Origin: a virus
Direction: 5' to 3' (one strand)
IMG/VR virus record: IMGVR_UViG_3300009774_000009
Span: 1 to 43,706 of that record
DNA: 43,706 bases
Positions 1 through 9,321 of the stretch are shown here, piece after piece (within the stretch, counting starts at the first letter, position 1; every line of letters starts with the position of its first letter). The notes under the pieces were generated by a model. It searched no databases and was not told the origin of the DNA. It was given only the letters and a program-made list of their open reading frames with translations. The translations under genes were made by a program, and so were the position numbers.

Positions 1-17
1 AATCCCTTCGGGATCAC
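1..17 (+). repeat. attL: attL core, tRNA 3' end
   Basis: AATCCCTTCGGGATCAC is repeated exactly at 43690-43706. It fits the 3' end of a tRNA: end of the T-loop (AAT), T-stem strand CCCTT, acceptor strand CGGGATC and discriminator A, with CA at 17-18. The tRNA body would lie left of the window with a 5' acceptor GATCCCG, so integration restores the tRNA. The isotype cannot be read. The integrase gene is adjacent, as expected for a tyrosine-recombinase prophage. Confidence 0.9.
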
Positions 18-26
18 ATTTTATAT

Positions 27-80
27 AATCCGACTATATTTATAAGTATTTGATTACTTACATTTTAGTCGGATTTTCTT
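27..80 (+). terminator. Hairpin after attL
   Basis: The 10-bp inverted repeat AATCCGACTA (27-36) and TAGTCGGATT (66-75) encloses an AT-rich 29-base loop, and a T-rich stretch follows. It lies just inside the phage end and downstream of the presumed host tRNA, so it could terminate the tRNA transcript after integration. It could instead be a recombination-protein site in the attP arm. Confidence 0.5.
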
Positions 81-163
81 TTGTTTATGGGGTTTGTAGA
101 TGTGTTATCAAGTGTTAGTTAATATTATTATGGATTAATAAAAAACAAGTATAATTACATTTT

Positions 164-203
164 CAGGGCAAGTTTAGTATATTTGCCCTAAAGCTTGCCC
201 TAA
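164..203. other. Integrase arm-type sites, left
   Basis: TTTGCCCTAA (182-191) and CTTGCCCTAA (194-203) are direct repeats 12 bp apart. The inverted relative CAGGGCAAG is at 164-172. The same decamer occurs twice in inverse orientation near attR (43614-43634). Short repeats flanking both sides of an attachment core are what arm-binding sites of tyrosine integrases look like. Confidence 0.65.
178..185 (+). promoter_or_regulatory. Integrase promoter -7 box
   Basis: TATATTTG matches the Bacteroidota -7 consensus TAnnTTTG, 30 bases before the integrase ATG. No good -33 element is visible. The box overlaps the first arm-type repeat, so bound integrase could block its own transcription. Confidence 0.5.
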
Positions 204-214
204 AATATAATGAT

Positions 215-1477
215 ATGGTTATCAGCGCATTTTTGAGAACGAAAAAAGAGAGCGGAAATATACGCTTTAGATTGCAAGATGGTAAGGTTGATTGCTCAGC
301 CTCATCGGATATTACAATGAAGGTCAGTTGGTGGGATGCAGGGAAAGAGTGTATCAAACCAAATGCTAAAATATTACCTCCTGACAGAACAAAGAAATCT
401 GATAAGATATTAGATATAAAAAATCGGATCGCTGTCCGCTATCAGGATGAAAAAAAATCTACAACAATAAATAGCGAATGGTTAAATGAAGTTGTTAACG
501 GCAAAGATGCAGGTGATTTCCTGACCTTATTTGAGGCGTTTTACAATGAGAAAAAGATAGAAGCGGGCACACGTAAAGGTTATGGTGTAGTTAAAGGCAT
601 GCTGGCTCGATTTGAGCTAATAAACAAGCTTCATCTGGATATCAATACCATTAATGAAAATCATATCATCTCTTTTGAAAAATTTATGCGGGAAGAGCCT
701 CAACTGGTAAAAGACTATCCGGAAATATATGAGGATCTTATTATCAAACCACGGGGACAGAATTATATCAATTCAAAAATGAAAAAGTTACAAGCATTTT
801 GTAACTACAGTCTATTGAAAGGCTGGACAAATCAACGGCCATTTGAGCGTTATGAATGGTCAGGAGACGTTTATGCCGATGCAGTTGCACATAACATTGA
901 GGAATTGGATATGATCTACAATGCAAAGGTACCATCTTATCTTGAGGTAGTAAGAGATATTTATTGTCTACATTGTAACATAGGGGCAAGGGTATCTGAT
1001 TATTTTGCTTTTACCCCCGAAAATGTTAAAGATGGATGGCTACAATATATCCCAATTAAGGGCATAAAAAAAGAATCAAGCACGGTGTTTGTCCCTCTAT
1101 CCGATATGGCAAAGGAAATAATAGAAAAATATAAGGGCGGTAAAAAGTTGATGCCGTTTATCAATATCAACGGGGCCAGCGGTTATAATAAGAAAATAAA
1201 ACTATTGCTTGAACACGTGGGTATAAACAGGATGGTTATGACAATAAATACCCTGACACGTAAACAAGAACTACAGCCCTTTTGTGAGTTTGCCACATCA
1301 CACACAGCTCGTAAGACATTTGTCACTACAGTGTACAACAAAGTGAAAAGTGAAACGATAGTCATTAAAATGACAGGTCATTCAAAAAATTCAACAGCTA
1401 TAAAAAGATATATTCAAGTTCAGGATGATACCCTTAAAAAAGTGATAGGCGATGTCTTTAACAAAAAAAATCGGTGA
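215..1477 (+). CDS. int: Tyrosine recombinase integrase
   Basis: 420 aa. Site-specific integrase that joins attP to the host tRNA attB and, with a directionality factor, reverses this. The N-terminal region resembles the arm-binding domain of Bacteroidetes phage and conjugative-element integrases, followed by a SAM-like core-binding domain (about 90-200) and a C-terminal catalytic domain. Visible catalytic residues: Arg in NIGARVSD, Lys in the strand IPIKGIKK, His-x-x-Arg in SHTARK, GH in MTGHSK, and Tyr in IKRYIQV. The ATG at 215 follows the arm-type sites closely. The gene points away from attL and converges with the late operon. Confidence 0.95.
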   Translation: MVISAFLRTKKESGNIRFRLQDGKVDCSASSDITMKVSWWDAGKECIKPNAKILPPDRTKKSDKILDIKNRIAVRYQDEKKSTTINSEWLNEVVNGKDAGDFLTLFEAFYNEKKIEAGTRKGYGVVKGMLARFELINKLHLDINTINENHIISFEKFMREEPQLVKDYPEIYEDLIIKPRGQNYINSKMKKLQAFCNYSLLKGWTNQRPFERYEWSGDVYADAVAHNIEELDMIYNAKVPSYLEVVRDIYCLHCNIGARVSDYFAFTPENVKDGWLQYIPIKGIKKESSTVFVPLSDMAKEIIEKYKGGKKLMPFININGASGYNKKIKLLLEHVGINRMVMTINTLTRKQELQPFCEFATSHTARKTFVTTVYNKVKSETIVIKMTGHSKNSTAIKRYIQVQDDTLKKVIGDVFNKKNR

Positions 1478-1496
1478 TTTTCACAAACCACCGATT
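1463..1496 (-). terminator. Late operon terminator
   Basis: The 8-bp stem AATCGGTG (1469-1476) / CACCGATT (1489-1496) has a 12-base loop. On the minus strand it is followed by a run of eight T. It lies between the ends of the convergent integrase and lysis genes and stops the long leftward structural operon; it overlaps the last codons of the integrase. Confidence 0.85.
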
Positions 1497-1519
1497 CCGA
1501 CATGAACATAAAAAACAGA

Positions 1520-2113
1520 CTATTTCAATAGCAATTTAGTTCCGATGGCACAAGCGACAAAATATATCCATTTCTCATTTCGTCTCCACCAGCTATTTTG
1601 TTTATTCAATTCGATTTTTAACTTGTCAATATTGACATAGGCATTATTTAAAGAAGTCTCTTGAGCTTTAAATTCAGTATCTTGAATTATTATTTTTGTT
1701 TCCAAATTAGTGATACGCTCTGACCTTAAAAGTAGAATAGAATCTTGGCGGTGTATGATGTTATTTGATGTATTGATTATGCTATCACATTTCGGGTTCT
1801 GGATGGTAGTATCAGAAAAGTAGTTTTCCTCCTGAGCTTTTAACTGAGCTTTTAAATCACCTATTTCACTTTGTAGGTGAATATCATGTTTTTTATTAAG
1901 AGCGTTAACACTATCTATCGCTTGTTTCTTCTCTCTTGAATGCACAGCGTTGACAGAATCCTTTATCTGATCCCGCAAGGTTGATGTGCTAACCTGTGTA
2001 ATTACTTGCTCTGTACGATCCTTAGAACAGCTATTAAATGTGGAGCTGAAAAGAAGATATAGACCAATGATGATAAGTATCAGTACAGGCCAGTTTTTAA
2101 GTAGTTGTTTCAT
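1520..2113 (-). CDS. Membrane coiled-coil protein, spanin-like candidate
   Basis: 197 aa, last gene of the late operon. A hydrophobic segment (about 9-25) is followed by a long polar coiled-coil region (about 35-165) and a second hydrophobic stretch near the C-terminus (FVACAIGTKLLL). The start overlaps the stop of the holin-like gene by four bases (ATGA). Position after endolysin and holin suggests a lysis role such as spanin-like disruption of the outer envelope. No family was recognised, and two membrane anchors are unusual for a classic Rz. Confidence 0.6.
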   Translation of the reverse strand: MKQLLKNWPVLILIIIGLYLLFSSTFNSCSKDRTEQVITQVSTSTLRDQIKDSVNAVHSREKKQAIDSVNALNKKHDIHLQSEIGDLKAQLKAQEENYFSDTTIQNPKCDSIINTSNNIIHRQDSILLLRSERITNLETKIIIQDTEFKAQETSLNNAYVNIDKLKIELNKQNSWWRRNEKWIYFVACAIGTKLLLK

Positions 2114-2367
2114 TTCGTTGTTTTTACAGGTAATTTAACTTGTGATTTGGCGAAAGCAGCTATAAAGGACGTGGTACCTATGATGCTACCTACATATTTT
2201 TGATAACCTTCTGGCATAATAATACCGGCAGCAGCAATAGCCAACCATCCAATACCAGCAGCACCTGACAAGCTTGTGAATGTTACAAAAATCCAATTCC
2301 AACGTTTTGGGGTCTTAGCTCTCCAATTTCTTTTAAACTTACGCCAAGTGTTTTTCGCTTTTTTCAT
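2110..2367 (-). CDS. Holin-like small membrane protein
   Basis: 85 aa. A very basic N-terminus (about 1-24, many K/R/W) is followed by two hydrophobic segments (about 26-50 and 60-72) and a basic tail ending LPVKTTK. Size, topology and position between endolysin and a membrane coiled-coil gene fit a holin that permeabilises the inner membrane. No family motif was recognised, so the call rests on topology and context. Confidence 0.6.
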   Translation of the reverse strand: MKKAKNTWRKFKRNWRAKTPKRWNWIFVTFTSLSGAAGIGWLAIAAAGIIMPEGYQKYVGSIIGTTSFIAAFAKSQVKLPVKTTK

Positions 2368-2370
2368 TTG

Positions 2371-2538
2371 TTATAATTTTATTGTCATGCCAGCAAAAGC
2401 ATGGGTACAACGTAGTGAATATCTTAAATAATAGTCTTCAAATTTGCCAGTACAAATCCTGATGCCATCGATATGCTCGAATGAAACGAACGTATAAATG
2501 TGAGCACATCCACATGCCGGGCAAAAGAATATTTTCAT
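2371..2538 (-). CDS. Small Cys-rich protein in lysis operon
   Basis: 55 aa, starting MKIFFCPACGCAHI and ending FAGMTIKL. The N-terminal CPACGC plus later Cys residues (RICTG, LRCTH) suggest a small zinc-ribbon fold. The start codon overlaps the endolysin stop as ATGA, and the gene fills the space before the holin-like gene, which supports it being real. Such zinc-ribbon proteins recur in Bacteroidetes phage lysis cassettes; the function is unknown. Confidence 0.7.
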   Translation of the reverse strand: MKIFFCPACGCAHIYTFVSFEHIDGIRICTGKFEDYYLRYSLRCTHAFAGMTIKL

Positions 2539-3095
2539 GCAGCTTGTTTTAATTGGGTATATTCTAGCTTCATCGAAATATTATAAGGCGTACGACCCCA
2601 TTTGATGGCCAGCTCCTTATACTTAGGTCCATTATAGAGATAGGCAACGGCGTTCCAGTCATGTCTCTTCAATGCTTTTTCCAGCTGGGGATCTGTCTTG
2701 ATAAATTGGCATACTTGCCATATCTGTCTCTCAAGGCCTTTTTTTGCATCATCCCACATAGCACCTACAGAAGAGTAGCCAAGTCGTCTCCAGTGGCCGC
2801 CCATGACCTGACCGATACCAATCGATGTCGAAGACATGGCAGATAACGGCCTCATCTTAAAAGCATCGTTAAAAGCTATCCATTCTTGTACCTGCACATC
2901 GACTTTATTGACCGACCATTTACCTGAAGGGGCATAGGGTTCTTTTTTTCGAAACCAAACAGGCTCAAACTGAATGATTAGTTTAGCGGTTTTTGTATCA
3001 AAGCCTCGACCACCCGTTTCAACATTGAGAAATGACATCACCGACTCCCATTCGTAGCCAAATTCCTTAGTGATTTGTTGTACTATCTCTTTCAT
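2535..3095 (-). CDS. Endolysin, N-acetylmuramidase (DUF3380-like)
   Basis: 186 aa. Looks like the N-acetylmuramidase family (PF11860), which hydrolyses the glycan backbone of peptidoglycan. Diagnostic stretches: FLNVETGGRGF with the probable catalytic Glu26, LIIQFEPVWF (the family's LxFExHxF-type strand), SIGIGQVMGGHW and WNAVAYLYNGP. No signal peptide is visible, so export would depend on the neighbouring holin-like gene. Length matches a single catalytic domain without a cell-wall-binding domain. Confidence 0.88.
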   Translation of the reverse strand: MKEIVQQITKEFGYEWESVMSFLNVETGGRGFDTKTAKLIIQFEPVWFRKKEPYAPSGKWSVNKVDVQVQEWIAFNDAFKMRPLSAMSSTSIGIGQVMGGHWRRLGYSSVGAMWDDAKKGLERQIWQVCQFIKTDPQLEKALKRHDWNAVAYLYNGPKYKELAIKWGRTPYNISMKLEYTQLKQAA

Positions 3096-3099
3096 CTAC

Positions 3100-3390
3100 T
3101 TATTGTATAAATTTCTTGTCAGCTTTTAAATTTAATTGTCCAGTTATTTCCGTGAGCTGCTTATCAATCTGCATAAACATCTCCCGGACTTCCTTAACCA
3201 TGGCCCTCGTATCTGTTTGTTCGAGCTTCATGTTTGTCTGGTCAAGCTTGACAAGCTCAATTTGCTTTTCTAACTCATAGACACGTGCGTTAATTGTCAC
3301 ATAAGCACCACTGATGCCACCTGTAACGCTCAAAATGATTGTAACAGCCCAACCAATCCACATAGATTTTGAAATTCTTTTAACAGTCAT
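3100..3390 (-). CDS. Membrane-anchored coiled-coil protein
   Basis: 96 aa. One N-terminal membrane segment (about 10-32, WIGWAVTIILSVTGGISGAYV) is followed by a coiled coil (ELEKQIELVKLDQ and on). It lies five bases upstream of the endolysin. Proteins of this shape are common next to phage lysis genes, where they may act as holins, antiholins or i-spanins. The exact role cannot be told from sequence. Confidence 0.65.
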   Translation of the reverse strand: MTVKRISKSMWIGWAVTIILSVTGGISGAYVTINARVYELEKQIELVKLDQTNMKLEQTDTRAMVKEVREMFMQIDKQLTEITGQLNLKADKKFIQ

Positions 3391-3410
3391 AAAGCCCTCC
3401 TTTCTTTAAG

Positions 3411-6203
3411 TTAGATTATTACACCCATTGCATCAACCCACATACTGCCAGACGTTGCGCCATTATATGTTTCTTTTTTTAATGTCGATAAATTTAGAAA
3501 CTCATCCCCTTTTGATAAAATGTAGTAAGGTGGACGCACATAAGCTGCGCGTCTATACGGAACGAACCGAACTTCATTTGCCGAACTCCATGCCGCTACA
3601 TTGTTAACATCATCGTAGACGTAGCGATAAAATACCCCTCCGAACACACAAACATCATTTATGCTCATGCTTGCGGATGGTAAAGCGGATGCGCGATAGA
3701 AGACATTTAGGTACGGAAGATTAGTGCTAGTAGCCCTTGTATGCTTTAGCTGATACCAGTTTCCTGAATTCATTATCACAACGATATCTAGATCCATTAA
3801 AGTTATACCCGTAATCGTTTTTCCTCCAGCGATGAAAGCCTCAAAGGTGGGCTTTAAAGCGATGAAATCGGCAGATAAAATATAATATCTGTGTGTGTTT
3901 CCGTTTATATACTCCATGACGGTGTGACCATTCAGAATAGTTTTTGCGCATCCTTCGATTTTGTAATCTACATTAAGAGACGTCAAAGCTGGATTGTAAT
4001 TATCCGAAATATCAAGGCTTAACCCTGCTAAATCATAATACGCCTTTCCAAACTCCAATTTCCCTTGTAATCCATATTTTGCGGGAATAGCGCATTTCAT
4101 CTTTGGATATGCTGCATAGACAGTATTTTCCTTCATCGCGATTAAGTCAGGGATATAGATTGATTTGTTTAATATTGCATTTGCATTTGGGGAGATAGCT
4201 ATCCTAGTTTCTAAACCTTTGATTCCAGTGTTTCCCACGATTGATATATCGTGAGCATCTCCATTCGCGCAATTACCAAAAAATTTATCTATTTCAAATT
4301 TATTGTTAGACACAATCGTATTACTGCCAATACCCCTAAAAAAGTATTCTGAGGTTGTACGCATAATTGCTGGTAAATCAACATAAGCTGCTCGGTCTGC
4401 TAGCGTGCAATTTCTAATAGTATTCACACTAAAAAGAAATTGTTGCTCAGTTCCGTCTACACTGTCTGATTTATTTTTATTAAATGCAGCGCATAAGTCA
4501 ATAATATTCCCCACTACGTTACATTCTAAAAATAAATAATTTGTTATGTAATAGAAGAATTCAATATAACAATTTGATATTATTGTACTAGAGACAGCAC
4601 CCTCAAACAGGCAGGATTCACCAGAAAATGAGTATTGAAAATTGTTGTAACTATCATTGTCTCCTGACATATAACACATATTAAATACTCCATCCTGTAT
4701 ATTTGCGTTTGATAATGATCTTTTACAAAAGAAGTTACATTCAAAAAATCTTGGAGACGATACGAGGTTAACGTTAAACACGGTAACCCAGAAAAATATA
4801 GTAAAACAACCAGACATTCGTAAGCCATATAGTTCACCTATTCCGTTTGTTTTAAAAAGTGTTTTTGTCGTCTTATTTATTCTGTCACCTACAAATCCAA
4901 CTTTTTCGATATTCACGCGTGTTTTTGCGTCTGCAACGATTATTCCATCTTGGCTGGAAAAATAGAGGCATGATAAATTAACCTGATAAGCTAATGTGTA
5001 TATATCATCAAGGTTCATCAATTTGTTTTCTCCTTTAAGACAAAAACGAGAAGGGGCTGTGAATTGCGCCACGTTCCATTTTCCGCGAGGAATAAACACA
5101 TATGTTGACATAAGATTTGACAGTGCAACGGCATTAAGTAACGCTGTACTGTTATCTGTATAACTTACGTCAGCATCAAAAAAAGTCAAGTCAACCCTGA
5201 AACAACGGAATGATCCTGCAAAAGATAGCGTATTTTTGAAACACTTTGAAGTAGGCATAAGGACTGTTTGCGCCCCCGTCAATATGCCATTTTTAAGAGA
5301 CCCACCTTCGAACTGTAAAGCAGAATTGGCAGGCATTGTTATTGTTTCCCCTGCTAGATCATAATCATATTGAACGATATATATTGTGCTTGCATCGCTT
5401 ACCATCGCCTGAATAAGTGTGTTAACTCCACCAACAATATTTTTACGTAGTCTTTTACGTGCTAGTCCGCTAAAATTAGATGAACTATAAACCTTGTCTT
5501 TTAACTTTAATACAGCAGGTGCTCCTATTAATTCTAAATCCTCACCATCCGCGTTGTTTGTTACAGCACCTCCATTATTGAGTAATAAAAGTGTTTCAGA
5601 CGATAAGTTCTCAGGAAGTATTGAGCCAGGAAGCACTTCAGTTGATTTATTATCAATATAACTTCTCAAGCTATTTGTAACATCATCTACATATTTTTTA
5701 GGGGTTGCCGCTGATGGCAAATTAGGGCTTAGAGGAATTAAGGGTGATTTTGTAAATGTATTTAACTCTGTAAAAGTATTATTCAAGGCTTTATCCGCCT
5801 TTTTATCATCAAGAATTTTGCCTTGACCAGCATCTAATAATTTTCCTGGTATAGTTTCAAGGAGATTATTAATAATTTCAGGCGTCTCTATTGCGACATA
5901 TTCATATACACTGTTATTATATACCACAGAACAATGCCAACCAATTTTAACAACAGGTGTACCTTGAATCCAGGTAACAGGTCCCGCCGTAATGAATTTA
6001 TAAAAACCGCTTTTACCTGGTAAAGGTGCTGAGCTATTATAATTTAATGGGCCCAAATATCCACCTTGAACTGCACCTATATGAAAAAACAAAGACTCGA
6101 CAATTTCTATTTCTAAATCTTGATGTTTTTGAGGATCAATCCGGTTTTTGTCATTAGGGAAAATGACTGATCTGATTTTTGTAAGTAACTGTTCTCGATT
6201 CAT
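3411..6203 (-). CDS. Tail fibre / tailspike, beta-helix-like
   Basis: 930 aa. The N-terminal part (about 1-180) resembles fibre attachment regions of Bacteroidetes phages (KKYVDDVTNSLRSYIDN is the trimerising linker type). From about 255 to 690 it shows the pattern of a right-handed parallel beta-helix (MPANSALQFEGGSLKNGIL, many short Asn-rich turns, TIVSNNKFEI, ISIVGNTGIKG), as in pectate-lyase-like spikes that bind or cut surface polysaccharide. It is the last tail gene before lysis, the usual place for the receptor-binding protein. Confidence 0.78.
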   Translation of the reverse strand: MNREQLLTKIRSVIFPNDKNRIDPQKHQDLEIEIVESLFFHIGAVQGGYLGPLNYNSSAPLPGKSGFYKFITAGPVTWIQGTPVVKIGWHCSVVYNNSVYEYVAIETPEIINNLLETIPGKLLDAGQGKILDDKKADKALNNTFTELNTFTKSPLIPLSPNLPSAATPKKYVDDVTNSLRSYIDNKSTEVLPGSILPENLSSETLLLLNNGGAVTNNADGEDLELIGAPAVLKLKDKVYSSSNFSGLARKRLRKNIVGGVNTLIQAMVSDASTIYIVQYDYDLAGETITMPANSALQFEGGSLKNGILTGAQTVLMPTSKCFKNTLSFAGSFRCFRVDLTFFDADVSYTDNSTALLNAVALSNLMSTYVFIPRGKWNVAQFTAPSRFCLKGENKLMNLDDIYTLAYQVNLSCLYFSSQDGIIVADAKTRVNIEKVGFVGDRINKTTKTLFKTNGIGELYGLRMSGCFTIFFWVTVFNVNLVSSPRFFECNFFCKRSLSNANIQDGVFNMCYMSGDNDSYNNFQYSFSGESCLFEGAVSSTIISNCYIEFFYYITNYLFLECNVVGNIIDLCAAFNKNKSDSVDGTEQQFLFSVNTIRNCTLADRAAYVDLPAIMRTTSEYFFRGIGSNTIVSNNKFEIDKFFGNCANGDAHDISIVGNTGIKGLETRIAISPNANAILNKSIYIPDLIAMKENTVYAAYPKMKCAIPAKYGLQGKLEFGKAYYDLAGLSLDISDNYNPALTSLNVDYKIEGCAKTILNGHTVMEYINGNTHRYYILSADFIALKPTFEAFIAGGKTITGITLMDLDIVVIMNSGNWYQLKHTRATSTNLPYLNVFYRASALPSASMSINDVCVFGGVFYRYVYDDVNNVAAWSSANEVRFVPYRRAAYVRPPYYILSKGDEFLNLSTLKKETYNGATSGSMWVDAMGVII

Positions 6204-6213
6204 GATTTTTTTT

Positions 6214-6636
6214 TTAAATTGTGATTACCCAAGTACCCTCAATTGTTAGATCCTGTATTTTGTTGATGGCTGGCCATGATTTACGGGAGAAAAGTGTACC
6301 ATCAGCAAGTATCAAACCAAATTCCTGAAATGTTGATCCATTTCCAGTATTAGCACCGATAGCAAATTTTATTATTAGTTCGGTGGATGTTGCCACTTTG
6401 CTCGTGATAACAATATCTACAGCGTTGGTGATAACGGTATTAGAAGATACAGGAGTATTGCTGTTAGTTCCTATCTGAACTTTACTGATAGTTTTATTTG
6501 CAATTCCCGAAAGCCCTTGTAATAATGCCAGATAACCGGATGCAACAATCAAATTATTACCACAGACTGTTTTCTGTTTTATACCCTTTAAATAAGTAGT
6601 CAGGGTAAGTCTACCATGTAATTCTAGCTTATCCAT
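6214..6636 (-). CDS. Tail fibre-associated protein
   Basis: 140 aa. Beta-rich, with NLIVASGYLALLQGLSG and IGTNSNTPVSSNTVITN, features shared by small fibre proteins found beside tail-collar proteins. It lies between the collar protein (one-base overlap) and the large fibre. Probably a baseplate or fibre connector; no catalytic motif is seen. Confidence 0.6.
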   Translation of the reverse strand: MDKLELHGRLTLTTYLKGIKQKTVCGNNLIVASGYLALLQGLSGIANKTISKVQIGTNSNTPVSSNTVITNAVDIVITSKVATSTELIIKFAIGANTGNGSTFQEFGLILADGTLFSRKSWPAINKIQDLTIEGTWVITI

Positions 6637-7250
6637 CAGAATAATTTTATTATGTAATACATAGCTACAAAAGGGGGCATATTTTGGTGAGGTGTTGTCT
6701 GACCTGCTGTATCACCACCTGATCCCGATGTGGTATTTTGGTATGCGACTGTGGTAGCACCTCCAGCTATTCCCGATCCTGTATTTCCTGACGTGTTCTC
6801 ATGGTTAATAGTGTGTGTGTGTTTCGGTATTTCTGTCAATAAAAGAGTATGTTTATTTTCCCCGCCATGAAGGGCCAGTTTGTAAAAACTTTCATCATTG
6901 TTTTGAAGGTTTTCGTTTGCTTGGTTTGCTTGTATAATTGTTTCTGAAGGTTTTAAAAGAGGAAGTGAAAAAGTTGTATCCTGTACACCCCAAGGTGATA
7001 AGTTACCACCTAATGCGGCAAATAAATCAGGGTAAACAATCTGACTCTTTTGTGATCCGTCACATAAAATCCAACCGGCTGGAATAGTAGATTTTAATCC
7101 TGGCCAAATACGTACTACTCCAGCAGGTGTATATGTGGCATCAATAAGAATCTCATTAAATGCACGTACCTCATAGGCCGAAATACCTCTAGCACCATTT
7201 GTATCGTAAGTGGCTGCTGATGATTCCTTTAAAACTGTTTTTGTATTCAT
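6636..7250 (-). CDS. Phage tail collar domain protein
   Basis: 204 aa. Matches the tail-collar family (PF07484): PAGWILCDGSQKSQIVYPDLFAALGG followed by a Gly/Thr/His-rich region (IPKHTHTINHENTSGNTGSG) and the typical end QNMPPFVAMYYIIKLF. Collar domains sit at fibre or spike tips. Directly downstream of tail protein I, the P2 location for the fibre gene. Confidence 0.85.
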   Translation of the reverse strand: MNTKTVLKESSAATYDTNGARGISAYEVRAFNEILIDATYTPAGVVRIWPGLKSTIPAGWILCDGSQKSQIVYPDLFAALGGNLSPWGVQDTTFSLPLLKPSETIIQANQANENLQNNDESFYKLALHGGENKHTLLLTEIPKHTHTINHENTSGNTGSGIAGGATTVAYQNTTSGSGGDTAGQTTPHQNMPPFVAMYYIIKLF

Positions 7251-7256
7251 GTTTTT

Positions 7257-7856
7257 TTAATTAAAGTCATAACTAAAATCTAAAGAAAAATCACCTCCTG
7301 TTAGGTTACTTGTCAGTGTCAAACTATCCCTTTCCTCAGCTGGTTTAGAAAATATCTTGTCAGACATATCAATATCAAAGCCGATACCTGCCAAAATGCT
7401 ACGTGCATTTTTGTAATACTCAATATAAGTCCTCAGTTTAGTCAGAGAATCAGTATTAAAAGAACCTAGATCAGAGGGTGATAACCTGATCCTAAAAGCA
7501 CACCATGTATTTTCTGTCTCACCAGACAAGGGTACATTTTCTTCAATGGCCGTTGGCGTATATCCAATAAGGGAACAAGCTTTGCGAATCGTGGAGATAG
7601 TGCCGACATGTCTATGTAAGTCTATAGCGCTTTTTATGAGCTCTCTTTTTTGTGAGGTAGTCTGGCATAAATCATAACCTTTGAAACTGTCTACATCAAA
7701 TTGTTTGGCAAGCCATGGCAGGGCTGAAGCTGCAACAGTATCAATGAGATTTACCATCATCGGTGTGAGGTCAAAGTCATCAAAACGGTGTGAGGCGATA
7801 GTATCAAACTCACCTATTCTGGACGAAGCGACAGCTGAAGACATTAACTTATTCAT
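7257..7856 (-). CDS. Tail protein I (P2 gpI-like)
   Basis: 199 aa. Fits the P2 gpI family (PF09684): ALPWLAKQFDVDSFKGYDL, RELIKSAIDLHRHVGTISTIRKACSLIGY and later YIEYYKNARSILAGIGFDI. It is a baseplate wedge component linking fibres to gpJ. It overlaps the J gene by eight bases, as in P2-like operons (order W-J-I-H). Confidence 0.88.
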   Translation of the reverse strand: MNKLMSSAVASSRIGEFDTIASHRFDDFDLTPMMVNLIDTVAASALPWLAKQFDVDSFKGYDLCQTTSQKRELIKSAIDLHRHVGTISTIRKACSLIGYTPTAIEENVPLSGETENTWCAFRIRLSPSDLGSFNTDSLTKLRTYIEYYKNARSILAGIGFDIDMSDKIFSKPAEERDSLTLTSNLTGGDFSLDFSYDFN

Positions 7857-9321
7857 CTTCTGTAGGTGCTATGTTGATTATTATTCCTGTTAAATGAGAG
7901 ACAGCGTTATTTGCAATAACCAGATTGTCAGAAGATGCTACACCGTTGATGGTTAATGTTGCATCGGCATCGTAAACACCTGTAAGCATTGATAGAGCCT
8001 CGATTTTTGAGGTAACGATATTTCTACCCATCTTTTTACCTGCTTCAGCAGCATAATCGGATAATGCAGTATAAACTCTATTGGTTAAGTCAGGGGTAGC
8101 CTCATCGGTAGTATAGATGTTTACTGTTATTTCATAGTTTATGACCGTTGGTGACTTAACAACAACTATATCCGTAATGGGACGAATATTCTCATCGTTA
8201 AGAACAGCCTCTATGCTATCGTTTATCACTGTAGCGGTAGATTTTCCTTTTTTGGGGGCATATATAATAAAATTTATCCCTGTCACGCCAGCATCACAAG
8301 TTGGATCGGCACAATCACCAATGGTATTTTTTTCGAAATAAACTTCACTATCCTGTCCACTTACTGTCCATCCCGCAGCACCAGCAGATCGTATACGGTC
8401 ACAAACCTGATTACCTGTCTCATGAGCTATAACATTGTAAGAAAAGACAATACCATCAAGTGTGACAATAAAGACACCGCTTGTGGTTACGGCTTCGCCT
8501 GTTATTAAATTACTTAGGATATCCAATTGAACAATCTCTTTGACTCCACCATATTTTGGATCAGTAGATAAACCCTCAGCAGATAATAAAGCGTAGACAT
8601 CAACCTCACCTTTAGCAATTGAATTATCCTCATTATAAGTCATTATACCTACATCAATAACAAGGGGGCTGGCTGTACGTGCCCAATATTTATAAGCTCC
8701 TACAGGTCCTGCACAAGAAAAGGTAGAAGGAGCAAGGAAAATGCGTTCCTGAAGCTCACTATCTGTCTCGGCATCAGAACCGCCGTAGGTGATATCCGTG
8801 TTTGTCACGGCAGTAACAAAAGCCCATGGGTCCTGAATAACTGATATTGTTCCTACAGCGTAACCATTCCCACTTTTTCCAGCTGTCTGGCAAGTAGCCA
8901 AGATACTAACAGTATTCATTGAGGTAGGAATGACAAGATCATCAATAGTCTCAAAAATAACTGATCCATCTGTGCTGGCTACACGTGTGCCAAGGGGGAT
9001 AAAAACCTGTAGATGTCCGGGGATAATGGAAAAACTCAGATTACAAGTTGCTTTAGCTTCAGCTAGTCTGGCAACACCTAGTAGCTGACCAAGATAATCC
9101 AGCACGGGGTAAGTGGCAAAGGATACCAATTGAGATTTACCAGCTGCATTAATTCTGTTTCTAAGTAATACCTCACGATAAGCCATTGAGGTGCAGAATG
9201 AATACTCAGGTTGTCCGGGAAAAATCGCATAACCTGTCAGAGCTTCAAACTCTATCAATATCTCAGACAGAATCTCTGCTGGGTCAACGGGAACAAAAAT
9301 AGGCTCATCCATAGTTTTCAT
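7849..9321 (-). CDS. Baseplate J-like protein
   Basis: 490 aa. Baseplate_J family (PF04865). Visible features: an N-terminal helical part with YREVLLRNRINAAGKSQL, the central AKATCNLSFSI...FIPLGTRVASTDG (family motif PxGTxv), and GGSDAETDSELQERIFLAP, the strongest signature of gpJ. The length is longer than P2 gpJ, as in many Bacteroidetes phages. It forms the outer baseplate rim with gpW and gpI. Confidence 0.92.
   Translation of the reverse strand: MKTMDEPIFVPVDPAEILSEILIEFEALTGYAIFPGQPEYSFCTSMAYREVLLRNRINAAGKSQLVSFATYPVLDYLGQLLGVARLAEAKATCNLSFSIIPGHLQVFIPLGTRVASTDGSVIFETIDDLVIPTSMNTVSILATCQTAGKSGNGYAVGTISVIQDPWAFVTAVTNTDITYGGSDAETDSELQERIFLAPSTFSCAGPVGAYKYWARTASPLVIDVGIMTYNEDNSIAKGEVDVYALLSAEGLSTDPKYGGVKEIVQLDILSNLITGEAVTTSGVFIVTLDGIVFSYNVIAHETGNQVCDRIRSAGAAGWTVSGQDSEVYFEKNTIGDCADPTCDAGVTGINFIIYAPKKGKSTATVINDSIEAVLNDENIRPITDIVVVKSPTVINYEITVNIYTTDEATPDLTNRVYTALSDYAAEAGKKMGRNIVTSKIEALSMLTGVYDADATLTINGVASSDNLVIANNAVSHLTGIIINIAPTEDE

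Noticed and set aside
3411-7250. Diversity-generating retroelement acting on the fibre
   Set aside because: Common in Bacteroides phages, but there is no reverse transcriptase and no template/variable repeat pair visible in the fibre or collar genes.
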